The notes: generated by a model from the letters alone, not told the origin. Shown: positions 35,370 through 43,925, numbered from the stretch's first letter. The stretch is DNA of 64,000 bases from an uncultured Verrucomicrobiota bacterium (GCA_903907995.1 CAIVQH010000020.1:1-64000), one strand, 5' to 3'. Numbers and translations are program-made.

Positions 35370-36251
35370 ATGCCGATTGCGGAAGCCCCCAAATTAGCAA
35401 AATGGCCGTTCCTGCTGGGCGATGCCCTGGTCCTGGCGTCCGTGGGGACGTTGATCTGGAAAGAGACCGGCCATTGGACCTTCGCCGACACCGCGCTGAC
35501 CTGCGGGCTCGTCGCCTTTGGCGCGGTCGTCGCCATCCTGCCCTTCCTCCGGGAGCACAGCGCCGCAGTGAAACTGTGGGAGCAGACCAACCTCGCCGAG
35601 GCCGCCCAGCAGCTCGACCAGCTGGTCACCATTGCCAACCAGATTTCCGCCGCGACCACCCACTGGCAGTCCGTACAGGAGACCGCCGCCAAAACCGCCA
35701 GCCTGGCCGACGAAACCGGCCGGCGCATCGCCGCCGAGGCCAAGGGCCTGACCGAATTCTTCCAGCGAGCTGACTCCCAGGAAAAGGCCGCCTCCCGGCT
35801 GGAGCTGGAGAAACTGCGGCGGAATGAGGCCGAATTCTTGCAGATCCTCGTCCACCTGCTGGATCACGTTTATGCCCTGTTTCAGGCCAGTATCCGGTCA
35901 GGACAGCCGCAACTGACCCACCAGATCGGGCAATTCCGCTCGGCCTGCCTCGATACCGTCCGCCGCCTCGGGATCGTACCGCATGAGGCCCGGCCGGGCG
36001 AAATGTTCGACCCGCGGGCGCATCAGACTCCCGATGGGCAGGAGCCGGCGGCCGGCTCCGTGATCGCCGCCACCATCGCCTGCGGCTACACCTACCAGGG
36101 TCAGCCCGTGCGCCGCATCCTGGTCGCACTGGCCAAGGAAGGCGGCCCAGAACCCGTTGCCGCCCTAGGCGAAACAGCGGCGGCCGACGCGCCGGTCACA
36201 GAAGAGTCCCCCGCCGTCGCCCTGCCGCCGGAGAGCGAACAGCCCACCTGA
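35370..36251 (+). CDS. Membrane protein with coiled coil and GrpE-like C-terminal domain
   Basis: A 293-residue protein starting at ATG 35370; the much longer open frame upstream is non-coding. Two hydrophobic helices lie at about residues 12-55 (FLLGDALVLASVGTLIW and ALTCGLVAFGAVVAILPFL). A long helical segment at about 60-165 looks coiled-coil. Residues about 195-255 carry GEMFDPRAHQ, then AAGSVIAATIACGYTYQGQPVRR and ILVALA, which matches the spacing of the GrpE beta-domain (G-x2-FDP-x2-H, then G-x-V and GY-x3-G-x2-R). GrpE is the cytoplasmic nucleotide-exchange factor of DnaK; a membrane-bound relative here could localise a chaperone or be a structural reuse. No dnaK or dnaJ is adjacent. 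Confidence 0.65.
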   Translation: MPIAEAPKLAKWPFLLGDALVLASVGTLIWKETGHWTFADTALTCGLVAFGAVVAILPFLREHSAAVKLWEQTNLAEAAQQLDQLVTIANQISAATTHWQSVQETAAKTASLADETGRRIAAEAKGLTEFFQRADSQEKAASRLELEKLRRNEAEFLQILVHLLDHVYALFQASIRSGQPQLTHQIGQFRSACLDTVRRLGIVPHEARPGEMFDPRAHQTPDGQEPAAGSVIAATIACGYTYQGQPVRRILVALAKEGGPEPVAALGETAAADAPVTEESPAVALPPESEQPT

Positions 36252-36329
36252 ACGGGCAGGAAAAAGGCGCGTTCCCCAGCGGAGGGAAAACACGCCGGTC
36301 GCAGAAACGTTAGCCGCACGTGCGCGGAA

Positions 36330-36731
36330 CTACTTCGCTCCCTGGTCGATCCATGCGCGGATCAGCGCCACCTGCTCAGTCGTGAGAGGGTCGCCCTTGC
36401 CTTTCGGCGGCATGGCATCGTCCTCGTCACCGATGCGGGCCACGGACCAGACGAGCGGGCTCTTGGCGCTGTCCTTCACCACGACGTCCGGGGCGTTTTC
36501 GCCGCCCTTGATGGCGGCCTCCAGCGAATCCAGCCGCAGCTTGCCCTTCTGCTTCTCGGGACCGTGGCACTTGAAGCAGGACTTTTCGAACACCGGCTTG
36601 ATGTTCTTGTCGTAAGTCACTCCCGCCTGCTTGGCGGCGGGCGGAAGCTTGCTGACATCCACATCGGCGGCCAGCAGGGATGCCGTGGCCACGAACAGCA
36701 CAGACGGCACAATAAGGTGGTTGAGTTTCAT
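36330..36731 (-). CDS. Planctomycete-type cytochrome c domain protein
   Basis: A 133-residue exported protein with a signal peptide to about residue 22 and one heme c site, CFKCH, followed by GPEKQKGKLRLDS and late MPPKGKGDPLT with the likely axial methionine. This is the PSCyt1 pattern, usually fused to DUF1549/DUF1553; here it stands alone. I use ATG 36731 (MKLNHLIVPS) over the upstream 36755. Probably a periplasmic electron carrier. Confidence 0.85.
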   Translation of the reverse strand: MKLNHLIVPSVLFVATASLLAADVDVSKLPPAAKQAGVTYDKNIKPVFEKSCFKCHGPEKQKGKLRLDSLEAAIKGGENAPDVVVKDSAKSPLVWSVARIGDEDDAMPPKGKGDPLTTEQVALIRAWIDQGAK

Positions 36732-36984
36732 GCGATTAAATAAACTGACATGCAAAGCTGTCGGAAGACGCCAGTGGGGTCAAAACATTCATCCGATCGT
36801 GAGCGGGAATGGGCCAACAATAATTGGCTTCCGGCTCATTTTCGGCATTGCGGTTGCTTTGGAAGCCCTGAACCCGATCGCTGCGGCAGCTGGCAGATTT
36901 GCGGGAGTCAGTTTTTGACAATCCGGTTAACTTAGCGTGACGTTTGCCCGGCTGGACGCCGGAAACACCCACGCCGCCCGATAC

Positions 36985-37827
36985 ATGGCCGAAGACAAGA
37001 TGCAGCTCCAGCGGTGGGAGCTGAAGTACATCATCCCTGAGGAGCTCGCGCTGGCAGTGCGCGAGTTTGTACGGTCGTACCTAGAGCTGGACGAATACGG
37101 GGCGAAACGGGACGACCTGAGCTACACGATCCACAACCTGTACCTCGACTCCGGCGATCTGGCCATCTACTGGGGCACGATCAATGGCAGCAAGAACCGC
37201 TACAAGCTCCGCCTGCGATTCTATGAGGACAACCCGTCCGCACCCGTCTTTTTCGAGATCAAGCGGCGGATGAACGACGCCATCCTGAAGCAGCGCGGCG
37301 GCGTGAAACGCGCAGCCGTGGACAGCGTGCTGGGCGGGCAGATGCCGGCCGCCTCCGACCTGGTCTCCGGGGATGCACGCCAGCTCGTCGCGGTGCAGCG
37401 TTTTGTGGAGCTGGCCACCAGCCATTGCGCGGTGCCGGTGGCCCACGTGCGCTATGAACGCGAGGCCTGGATCAGCCCGGCCGACAACTCGGTTCGCGTG
37501 ACCATGGACCGCAAGGTCCTCATCTCCCCGGAGTTCACCCCCCGTTTCACCTCGCAGATGGATGATCCCACCTGCGTTTTCGGCCCGCTGGTCATTCTGG
37601 AACTCAAGTTCACCGGTCGCTTCCCCGACTGGTTCAAGGAACTGGTGCGGATCTTCAACCTGAAGCAGGAGGCCGCCTCAAAGTACGCCGACGGAATCGC
37701 GTTGAAGGGCGAACATTTTTTCCATCCTCACGGCCTCACCGCCTGGCGCGGCGCGGACGCGGATTCGGCCGCCAACCGCCGGGCCCGCCTCGCCAGACTC
37801 GACAACCTCCTCGCCCAGGCCGCATAA
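36985..37827 (+). CDS. VTC-domain polyphosphate polymerase-like protein
   Basis: A 280-residue VTC-domain protein of the triphosphate tunnel type: RWELKYIIPEE at the start, NRYKLRLRFYED, FFEIKRRMNDAILKQRG, HVRYEREAW, MDRKVLIS, ILELKFTGRFPDW. The alternating charged Glu/Lys/Arg residues line the tunnel in this superfamily, which makes polyphosphate from ATP in eukaryotic VTC4 and is found in many bacteria. GTG 36937 could add 16 residues; I prefer ATG 36985. Followed at 15 bases by a DUF4956 membrane protein, the standard partner. Confidence 0.87.
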   Translation: MAEDKMQLQRWELKYIIPEELALAVREFVRSYLELDEYGAKRDDLSYTIHNLYLDSGDLAIYWGTINGSKNRYKLRLRFYEDNPSAPVFFEIKRRMNDAILKQRGGVKRAAVDSVLGGQMPAASDLVSGDARQLVAVQRFVELATSHCAVPVAHVRYEREAWISPADNSVRVTMDRKVLISPEFTPRFTSQMDDPTCVFGPLVILELKFTGRFPDWFKELVRIFNLKQEAASKYADGIALKGEHFFHPHGLTAWRGADADSAANRRARLARLDNLLAQAA

Positions 37828-37842
37828 ATACGCATCTCCTAA

Positions 37843-38529
37843 ATGTCTAACTGGCTTCTTCGCGGTGATTACGGCACCGCCCCCGACGATTTGAGCGGGA
37901 TGTTCCTCGGGCTGCTGCTCGCCTTCCTGTGCGGGCATGTCATCGCGTGGGTGTACATGGCCTGCCACAACGGCCTGAGCTACTCGCGCTCCTTCGTCAA
38001 CGCGCTGATCGTGCTCTGCATCATCGTCTCGGTGGTGATGTTTGTGATGGCCAACAACATCCTCATCGCCTTCGGCCTGATGGCGGTGTTTGCGATCGTG
38101 CGCTTCCGCAACGTGCTGCGCGACACGCTGGACACGACCTACATCCTGGCCTCGATCTCCGTCGGCATGGCCTGCGGCACCAAGAAGTTTTCGACCGCCG
38201 CCATCGCCACCTGCATGTTTGCCGCGCTGATGCTGTACCTTCGCTGGACGCAGTTTGGCGCCCGCCACCGCTATGACCTCATCCTGAACCTGCACTGGGC
38301 GCGGCCCTTGGGCGAGGTGCCTGAGCTGTCCGAACTGCTGGACCGCCATGCCCGCCGCCTCCAGGTCGCCAGCCAGCGCAGCAACGTGGGCTACGAGGGC
38401 ACCGACATCAGCTACCGCCTCCTGCTGCGTGATTCCGGGCGGGTCGAAGAACTGGTGACCGAACTGAAGTCATTCCCCGGGGTGTCGCGTGTGACCAGCC
38501 TCAAGGCGGAGGACGAATCCGAAGTCTGA
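37843..38529 (+). CDS. DUF4956 membrane protein
   Basis: A 228-residue protein with three to four N-terminal membrane helices (about residues 22-130) and a cytoplasmic C-terminal alpha/beta domain (RLLLRDSGRVEELVTELKSF). The segment LIAFGLMAVFAIVRFRNVLRDTLDTTYI is diagnostic for DUF4956. In many bacteria this family sits next to VTC-domain genes and is proposed to be the membrane component of a polyphosphate system. It is 15 bases after the VTC gene and 4 bases before the HlyD-family gene. Confidence 0.85.
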   Translation: MSNWLLRGDYGTAPDDLSGMFLGLLLAFLCGHVIAWVYMACHNGLSYSRSFVNALIVLCIIVSVVMFVMANNILIAFGLMAVFAIVRFRNVLRDTLDTTYILASISVGMACGTKKFSTAAIATCMFAALMLYLRWTQFGARHRYDLILNLHWARPLGEVPELSELLDRHARRLQVASQRSNVGYEGTDISYRLLLRDSGRVEELVTELKSFPGVSRVTSLKAEDESEV

Positions 38530-38533
38530 TCCG

Positions 38534-39670
38534 ATGGACAAATTACCCCGCATTCCCAGTCCTTCCGGCACCGTCTGGCGCGAGTTCCGCGTCACCGCCG
38601 TGCCCATCGTCGCCTTCGTGATCGTCCTGATACTGACGATCATCCTGTGGCGCACCTATGTCGGCCCCTCGACGGTTGTGGGCGAGGTGGAGACCGTGCG
38701 TTCCATCGTGGCCAGCGCCCAACCGGGCCGGGTGACGCAGATGAAGGTCACCCTGCTCCAGCGGGTGAAGGCGGGTGACGTGCTCCTGCAGGTGACTCCG
38801 GCGGACCTGAAGATGATTGATGCCCAGCTCTCCCTCAGCCGGACGCGCATCTCCTTCCTGCGTGCAGGCATCGATTACAAGGTCCGCCAGCAGAATAACC
38901 GGATCGGCTACGCGAAGCTCCGCCTGGACTGGCTCAGCCAGAAGATCGAGCTGGCCGCGATCCAGGCCCGCACCAACTACCTGGCGGGCGAGCTGGACCG
39001 GACCCGTCGCAGCTACCTGGGCCTGGGCACGAACCAGATCGGCACCGTGACGTCGGACACGAACTCTCTCGGCTATGGCAGTTTTGCCGCGTTCCAGGCC
39101 GCTGAGGCAGGCCTGGCGCAGGCCATGGCGCAGATCACCGAGCGTACCAAACTGATCGAGGACATCGAGCAGACCATGACCCAGATGAGCCCCGACGAGG
39201 CCAAGCTCGCCGAGGAGATCCCCAATGCCATCCGGACCGCCATCACGGTGCAGGAACAGGAGCTGCATCTCCTCGAAATGCAGCTCGCCCCGGTCGTCTT
39301 CACCGCGCCGATGGACGCCTTTGTCTCCTCCATCACGCACCGCGAGGGGGAAAACGTCATTGCGGGCGAGCCCATCATCGTGCTGAGCGCCGTGAATTCC
39401 GAACGCATCGTCGCCTACCTGCGCCAGCCGCTCAACGTCGAGCCGCGGCTCGACCAGCCCGTGGAAATCCGTTCCCGCTCCGGACGGCGCAACCTGGGCC
39501 AGGGCCGCATCCTTTCCGTCGGCGGCCAGATGGAGGTGATCCTCCCCGAACTGCTGCCCGCCAAGACGGTCAACGGCGCGGTGGAATACGGCCTGCCGAT
39601 CGTGGTCAGCCTACCCTCGGGCTTCAAGGCCTTCCCCGGCGAGATCGTGGACCTGCACCCGCAGGATTGA
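38534..39670 (+). CDS. HlyD-family periplasmic adaptor protein
   Basis: A 378-residue protein with one N-terminal helix (about residues 19-38, VPIVAFVIVLILTIILW), a biotinyl-lipoyl-like half domain (VRSIVASAQPGRVTQMKVTL, then VKAGDVLLQV), a long coiled coil (about 85-235) and the second half of the barrel (LAPVVFTAPMDAFVSSI, then REGENVIAGEPIIVL). It resembles membrane-fusion proteins of tripartite exporters, but no inner-membrane pump or outer-membrane channel is encoded here. Position in the VTC/DUF4956 cluster suggests a periplasmic extension of that system. Confidence 0.85.
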   Translation: MDKLPRIPSPSGTVWREFRVTAVPIVAFVIVLILTIILWRTYVGPSTVVGEVETVRSIVASAQPGRVTQMKVTLLQRVKAGDVLLQVTPADLKMIDAQLSLSRTRISFLRAGIDYKVRQQNNRIGYAKLRLDWLSQKIELAAIQARTNYLAGELDRTRRSYLGLGTNQIGTVTSDTNSLGYGSFAAFQAAEAGLAQAMAQITERTKLIEDIEQTMTQMSPDEAKLAEEIPNAIRTAITVQEQELHLLEMQLAPVVFTAPMDAFVSSITHREGENVIAGEPIIVLSAVNSERIVAYLRQPLNVEPRLDQPVEIRSRSGRRNLGQGRILSVGGQMEVILPELLPAKTVNGAVEYGLPIVVSLPSGFKAFPGEIVDLHPQD

Positions 39671-39758
39671 ACCGGGCAGGAAAAACCCGCTTGCGGGTCC
39701 GGGCCACGGGCACCATATATCCGCCCGCAATTTTTTAACGAAAAACCAGAACTGAACT

Positions 39759-39992
39759 ATGGCCGACCTAGCAAACCGCTACGAACAGAATGTCGCCGGC
39801 AAGTACTTCGTGGACAATCAGTGCATTGACTGCGACCTCTGCCGCGAAACCGCCCCCCAGAATTTCACCCGCTACGACGACGGCGGTTACAGCTACGTGA
39901 AGAAGCAGCCGACCTCCCCCGAGGAGGAAGCCGCCTGCAAGGAGGCCAAGGAAGGCTGCCCCGTGGAAGCCATCGGCGACTTCGGTCCCTGA
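39759..39992 (+). CDS. Ferredoxin, single-cluster type
   Basis: A 77-residue acidic protein with CIDCDLC at about residues 23-29 and a final CP in EGCPVEAIG, giving the C-x2-C-x2-C...CP ligand set of one [4Fe-4S] cluster; a further Cys (AACKE) may be structural. The short N-terminus and FTRYDDGGYSYVKKQP resemble ferredoxins found next to oxidoreductases. It is monocistronic with its own terminator, and upstream CATATAT at 39714-39720 may be a -10 region. Confidence 0.88.
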   Translation: MADLANRYEQNVAGKYFVDNQCIDCDLCRETAPQNFTRYDDGGYSYVKKQPTSPEEEAACKEAKEGCPVEAIGDFGP

Positions 39993-40012
39993 TTCTCCCT
40001 TCTTTGCCGACC

Positions 40013-40042
40013 AGCCCGCCGCAACCACGGCGGGCTTTTTTC
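40013..40042 (+). terminator. Intrinsic terminator of ferredoxin gene
   Basis: AGCCCGCCG and CGGCGGGCT form a stem around CAACCA, followed by a T run, 20 bases after the ferredoxin stop. Confidence 0.85.
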
Positions 40043-40084
40043 GTCTAGACGGCCCGAGCCGGTCCCCGGCGTGAAAGCGCCGGA

Positions 40085-41449
40085 TCACTTGCCCAGGCAA
40101 AACTGCGAGAAGATTGCATCCAGCAGGTCATCGGTGGTGGTCTTGCCCACCACTTCGCCCACCGCCTGTGCGGCGATGCGCAGTTCCAGTGCGGTCAGCT
40201 CCAGCGATTCATTGGCGATCAGGCCATTGGCCGCCCGTTCGGCGGCCTCGCGTGCGCGGCGCAAGGCCTCCGCGTGCCGGGCGTTTACGGTGACCTGCAG
40301 CGGTTCGCCACTCACGCGCCCCGACCACACCACCCGCTCGATCTCGTCCTTCAGCGCATCGATGCCCTCGCCCGTCGTGCAGCAGACAGGCAACCCGGCG
40401 TGAGGCGTCGGCAGTTCCAGGCGGTGCGGCAGATCGGCCTTGTTCAGCACCAGCACGCGTGGACGTCCCGCCATTTCTGCCAGCAGTTGCAAGTCTTCCG
40501 GTCCCAGCGCTTCCGCGACATCGAACACATGCAGCAGCAGTTCCGCCCGCTCCAGGGCGGAGCGGCTCCGGCGCACGCCCTCCGCTTCGACCGCATTTTC
40601 CGTGTCGCGCAGGCCCGCCGTGTCGATGAACACCACCGGGATGCCGCGCACGTTGGCAGTCTCCTCCACGGTGTCGCGCGTGGTGCCGGCCACCGGCGAC
40701 ACGATGGCCCGCTCGTGACCGAGCAGCTGGTTCAGCAGGGAGGATTTGCCCGCGTTGGGCCGGCCCACGATCGCGGCCCGGACGCCGCGCCGCAGAATCT
40801 GCCCCTCCCGCGCGGTCCGCAGCAATCCGTCGATGAAGGCCATGCCCCGGTGCAGGCGCGCCAACAGCGCCTGCCGGGTGTCCGGCGAAATGTCCTCGTC
40901 CGGAAAATCAATGTGCGCCTCGATGTGGGCCAGCGTCCGCATCAGCTCATCCCGCAGCTCATGGATGCGCGCCGACAGCTTCCCGGCGAGCTGCTCGCCC
41001 GCCGCTCCCAGGGCCAGCTCCGTGCGGGCGTGAATCAGGTCGGCCACGGCCTCGGCCTGGGCCAGATCCAGCCGGCCATTCAGAAAGGCGCGCTGGGTGA
41101 ACTCGCCCGGCTCCGCCGCCCTTGCCCCGGCCGCCAGCACCGCCTCCAGCACCAGCCGCGTGACCAGCAGGCCGCCGTGGCAGGAAATCTCGGCGGTATC
41201 CTCCCGGGTAAATGTGCGCGGGGAACGCAGCACGGTGAGCAGCACCTCATCAAGCCGATGGCCTTCGCGCACGACATGGCCATAGTGGACGGTGTGGCTG
41301 GCCGCCTCGGAAGGCTTCACCGCTGCCTTGCCCGCCGGCATGAAGACGCGGTCGGCCACCCCCAGTGCATCCGGCCCGGAGACGCGCACGACGGCCAGGC
41401 CGCCTTCCCCCAGCGGCGTCGCGATCGCGGCGATGGTGTCGGTCACCAT
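40085..41449 (-). CDS. mnmE: tRNA uridine-34 modification GTPase MnmE
   Basis: A 454-residue protein of normal length. The N-terminal tetrahydrofolate-binding domain begins DTIAAIATPLGEGGLAVVRVSG. The GTPase domain has GRPNAGKSSLLN, DTAGLRDTE and NKADL. The C-terminal Cys-Leu-Gly-Lys motif is intact (FCLGK). With MnmG it installs cmnm5 on U34 of tRNAs that read two-codon boxes. No mnmG in the window. A small gene lies 3 bases upstream of its reading direction. Confidence 0.95.
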   Translation of the reverse strand: MVTDTIAAIATPLGEGGLAVVRVSGPDALGVADRVFMPAGKAAVKPSEAASHTVHYGHVVREGHRLDEVLLTVLRSPRTFTREDTAEISCHGGLLVTRLVLEAVLAAGARAAEPGEFTQRAFLNGRLDLAQAEAVADLIHARTELALGAAGEQLAGKLSARIHELRDELMRTLAHIEAHIDFPDEDISPDTRQALLARLHRGMAFIDGLLRTAREGQILRRGVRAAIVGRPNAGKSSLLNQLLGHERAIVSPVAGTTRDTVEETANVRGIPVVFIDTAGLRDTENAVEAEGVRRSRSALERAELLLHVFDVAEALGPEDLQLLAEMAGRPRVLVLNKADLPHRLELPTPHAGLPVCCTTGEGIDALKDEIERVVWSGRVSGEPLQVTVNARHAEALRRAREAAERAANGLIANESLELTALELRIAAQAVGEVVGKTTTDDLLDAIFSQFCLGK

Positions 41450-41452
41450 GGG

Positions 41453-41707
41453 TCAGACGTGGCCGCAGTTGCCCGCCGCGTTGGCCGCGTCGTTCCCTTC
41501 CAAAAACAGGCGCGCTTTTTCCCAGCTCTGCTTGTGCAGGTAGTGCAGCAGCGTGGGATCGGCATCCCGGGGAAGCTGGCGCGTGAGCTCCTGCAAGCGG
41601 GCAAGATACGGACGCAGATCGGGTGGCGGCTTCACCGTGCGCAGCGAGGCGACAGCCGCCTCCAGCTCCCGCAGCGCGCCGAGGATGGACTGCTCCGTTG
41701 GTTTCAT
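41453..41707 (-). CDS. Small hypothetical protein upstream of mnmE
   Basis: An 84-residue protein starting at ATG 41707 (MKPTEQSILGALREL), with an alternative at 41743. It is helical and charged, with DLRPYLARLQELTRQLP and LHYLHKQSWEKARLFLEG. Its stop ends 3 bases before the mnmE start codon, so the two are probably coupled. No family recognised; the pattern fits small helical proteins seen in PVC genomes. Confidence 0.6.
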   Translation of the reverse strand: MKPTEQSILGALRELEAAVASLRTVKPPPDLRPYLARLQELTRQLPRDADPTLLHYLHKQSWEKARLFLEGNDAANAAGNCGHV

Positions 41708-41788
41708 CCCCCAACTGGTAGCGCGCCTGTGGTCCGAAACCAAGGCGGCGTTGCTTTGTACCCCGTGCCCGCGCTACATTTTCGCTAC

Positions 41789-42853
41789 ATGCGAGCCACC
41801 CTTCGCCAACTGCAGCTGGTCTGCGCAGCCATTCTGGCGCTGCTGCCGGGCCCGGCCCTGCACGCTCAGCCCGTCTCCGCGCCAACTGCCGCTGAACTGG
41901 TCTCCGCCGACCCCGAGGAAATCCTCGCCCGCGGCACCAACATCGTCATCCGCCGGCGCGACCTCGAGGAGCCCTACCAGCGCCTTCAGACCAGCCTGAT
42001 GAACGTCGGCCAGCTGATGCCGGCGGACCGCCGCGAGCAGATCCAGGCACAGGTGCTCAACCAGATCATTTTCCTGAAATTGTGCGAGGCCCGCGCCACC
42101 GACCAGGATCGCGTCCGCGCCAAATTCGAGGCCGACGCCTTCACCCGCGGCCTGCGCGACAGCGCCGCGAGCGATGAGGCCTACCAGCGCCAGCTGCTCC
42201 GCGCCGGCTACACCGAGGAGCGCTTCCTCAAGGACAAGTTCCTGGAGGCGCTTACCGCCGTGGTCGTGGACCGCGAGGTGAAGTCGAAGGTCACCGTTTC
42301 CGACGAGGAGGTCAAAAAGGCTTATGAGGAGCATCCCGAGCGCTGGACCCGGCCGGAAACCGCGCGGGTTAACCACCTGCTCATCTCCACCCGCGAGCCG
42401 GTCGGCGGTGCGGAACTGCCGGAGGAGGCGAAGAAGGAGAAGCTCAAGATCATCCAGGGGCTCCGCGACCGCGTCCTCAAGGGCGAGGATTTCGTCACGC
42501 TGATCAAGCAGTACAGCGAGGACTCCACCTCCAAAAGCCGCGGGGGCGAATATCTCTTCCAGCGCGGGCAGATGGTGATCGAGTTTGAGGCGGCCACTTT
42601 CAGCATGAAGCCGGGGCAGATGAGTGACATCGTCACCACGCAGTACGGCTATCACCTGATCAAGCTGCTCGAAAAGACGGCGTCTGCGCGTCCACCGCTT
42701 GAGGAAGTGGCCCCGCGTATCCGCGAGGAACTCATCGACAAGGCCGTCCAGCAGCAGTTGCCGGCCTACGCCGAGCGCCTGCGCAAGGAGGCTGGCCTGG
42801 AACTGACCGCCGCCGCACCCAAACTTGCCCCACCCGCGCCCGCCGCGAAGTGA
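41789..42853 (+). CDS. SurA-like parvulin peptidyl-prolyl isomerase
   Basis: A 354-residue exported protein starting at ATG 41789 with a signal peptide to about residue 24 (LLPGPALHAQ). The N-terminal helical part is SurA-like (EEILARGTNIVIRRRDLEE, then LNQIIFLKLCEAR). One parvulin domain lies at about 195-300: RVNHLLISTREP, DFVTLIKQYSEDSTSKSRGGEY and GYHLIKLLEK. It is expected to fold outer-membrane proteins in the periplasm. It diverges from the small gene upstream of mnmE. Confidence 0.88.
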   Translation: MRATLRQLQLVCAAILALLPGPALHAQPVSAPTAAELVSADPEEILARGTNIVIRRRDLEEPYQRLQTSLMNVGQLMPADRREQIQAQVLNQIIFLKLCEARATDQDRVRAKFEADAFTRGLRDSAASDEAYQRQLLRAGYTEERFLKDKFLEALTAVVVDREVKSKVTVSDEEVKKAYEEHPERWTRPETARVNHLLISTREPVGGAELPEEAKKEKLKIIQGLRDRVLKGEDFVTLIKQYSEDSTSKSRGGEYLFQRGQMVIEFEAATFSMKPGQMSDIVTTQYGYHLIKLLEKTASARPPLEEVAPRIREELIDKAVQQQLPAYAERLRKEAGLELTAAAPKLAPPAPAAK

Positions 42854-42887
42854 TGGAGATCTGCCTCCGCTAACGGAGGACGAACAC

Positions 42888-43277
42888 CTAACCGATCCGC
42901 AACCCGGAGAAGCCGGCGGCCATCTCCTGCAGCCGCCCGGCCACCAGGCGCGCAATGGCCATCAGCTCCGCCGCCAGATCGTCGCCGAACAGGCTCCGCG
43001 CCGTCTGCTCCCAGAGCGCCAGCCAGCGGGCAAAATGCTCCGGTTGCAGGCCAAGCCGGATGTGCCTGCCCATACCGCCTCGATAGAGCCGGGGCCCGCC
43101 GGCCTGCGTGCTCCAGAAGTCGGCCACCGTCACCAAATGCGACGGCCAGTCGTGCACCTGAGTGGCGAACACCGGCCCGAGCACCGGATCGTTCTGGGCG
43201 TCGCCGTAAAATGCGGCCACCAAGCGGTCCAGCGCGGGACGTCCACCGAGGCGGTCATAGAGGGAAGCGGTTTGCAT
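42888..43277 (-). CDS. Truncated hemoglobin, group III-like
   Basis: A 129-residue globin: SLYDRLGGRPALDRLVAAFY, DPVLGPVFA, then WPSHLVTVADFWSTQAGG, YRGGMGRHIRLGLQPEHFARWLALW with the proximal histidine, and LFGDDLAAELMAIA. The HxxHL-like spacing and short N-terminus suit group III. ATG 43277 is preferred; GTG 43283 would overlap the antitoxin stop by 3 bases. It is transcribed just after the toxin-antitoxin pair and may be read through from it. Probable role in O2 or NO handling. Confidence 0.82.
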   Translation of the reverse strand: MQTASLYDRLGGRPALDRLVAAFYGDAQNDPVLGPVFATQVHDWPSHLVTVADFWSTQAGGPRLYRGGMGRHIRLGLQPEHFARWLALWEQTARSLFGDDLAAELMAIARLVAGRLQEMAAGFSGLRIG

Positions 43278-43279
43278 TT

Positions 43280-43594
43280 TCACGCCACTGCGATGCGTGG
43301 GGTGAAAGCAAGACTCTCACGGATCGCCTTCGTGACCGCGAAAAGATTGCGGGTGGTAGGGTTGCCTCGACGGCTCAGCATCCGATGAAGCGCCTTCTCG
43401 CCCAATCCAGTCTGCTGGGCCAGCTCCTTGAATGAAATTTCGGCGTGGACGAGATCGCGAAGCATGGAAAGTCCCTCCTCCGTCTCGCCATCGAGCAAGG
43501 CGTTCAAGGCCTCGGCGTAGAGCGCCCGCGCAAACTCCTTATCCCGCTGGATGCGGGCGATCACGGTCGTCTTGTACTCACGAGTCAGGGCCAT
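43280..43594 (-). CDS. Antitoxin, HTH type, of a HigBA-like module
   Basis: A 104-residue protein starting at ATG 43594 (MALTREYKTTV). The N-terminal half is helical. The C-terminal helix-turn-helix is at about residues 55-95 (FKELAQQTGLGEKALHRMLS, then GNPTTRNLFAVTKAIRE), matching the antidote family that partners RelE/HigB killer proteins. It overlaps the toxin by 17 bases and follows it, the reversed order typical of higBA. It should neutralise the toxin and repress the shared promoter. Confidence 0.87.
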   Translation of the reverse strand: MALTREYKTTVIARIQRDKEFARALYAEALNALLDGETEEGLSMLRDLVHAEISFKELAQQTGLGEKALHRMLSRRGNPTTRNLFAVTKAIRESLAFTPRIAVA

Positions 43595-43925
43595 TTTTCG
43601 GTTTCTTTGCCAATTGATATCGTCGCCATCGCGCAATTGCGTCGGCGATGTCCGCCGACTGCCTTCGCTTGGATCCGCCGCCCAACAGAATGATGAGCTT
43701 CGTCCCGTCCCGGCCGAAGTACACCCGGTAGCCTGGACCGAAATCCAAGCGCAGCTCGGACCCACCCGAGCCAACCACTTTAGCAGCACCAAAATTGCCG
43801 GATTCTAGCCGGCGGATATAGCGATCAACCCGAGCTGCCGTCACTGAATCGAGTTCATCGAACCAGTCAGCGAACGGCGAATTTCCAGTTTCGGCATATT
43901 CGCGGATTTCGAATGATTTATGCAT
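43578..43925 (-). CDS. Toxin, RelE/HigB-like killer protein
   Basis: A 115-residue basic protein. SPFADWFDELDSVTAARVDRY, then FGAAKVVGSGGSELRLDFGPGYRVYF and LIILLGGGSKRRQSADI is the signature of the RelE/ParE addiction-module killer family (phage-derived Gp49-like/HigB). Members are ribosome-dependent mRNA endonucleases. It is the first gene of the module, with a candidate promoter at 44024-44052. Confidence 0.87.
   Translation of the reverse strand: MHKSFEIREYAETGNSPFADWFDELDSVTAARVDRYIRRLESGNFGAAKVVGSGGSELRLDFGPGYRVYFGRDGTKLIILLGGGSKRRQSADIADAIARWRRYQLAKKPKNGPDS

Noticed and set aside
33864-36251. One 795-codon open frame covering the second ABC permease and the GrpE-like gene
   Set aside because: The first two thirds are the out-of-frame reading of the permease and GC-rich non-coding DNA, with Arg/Pro/Ala-rich low-complexity translation. 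Only the part from 35370 has protein-like composition.
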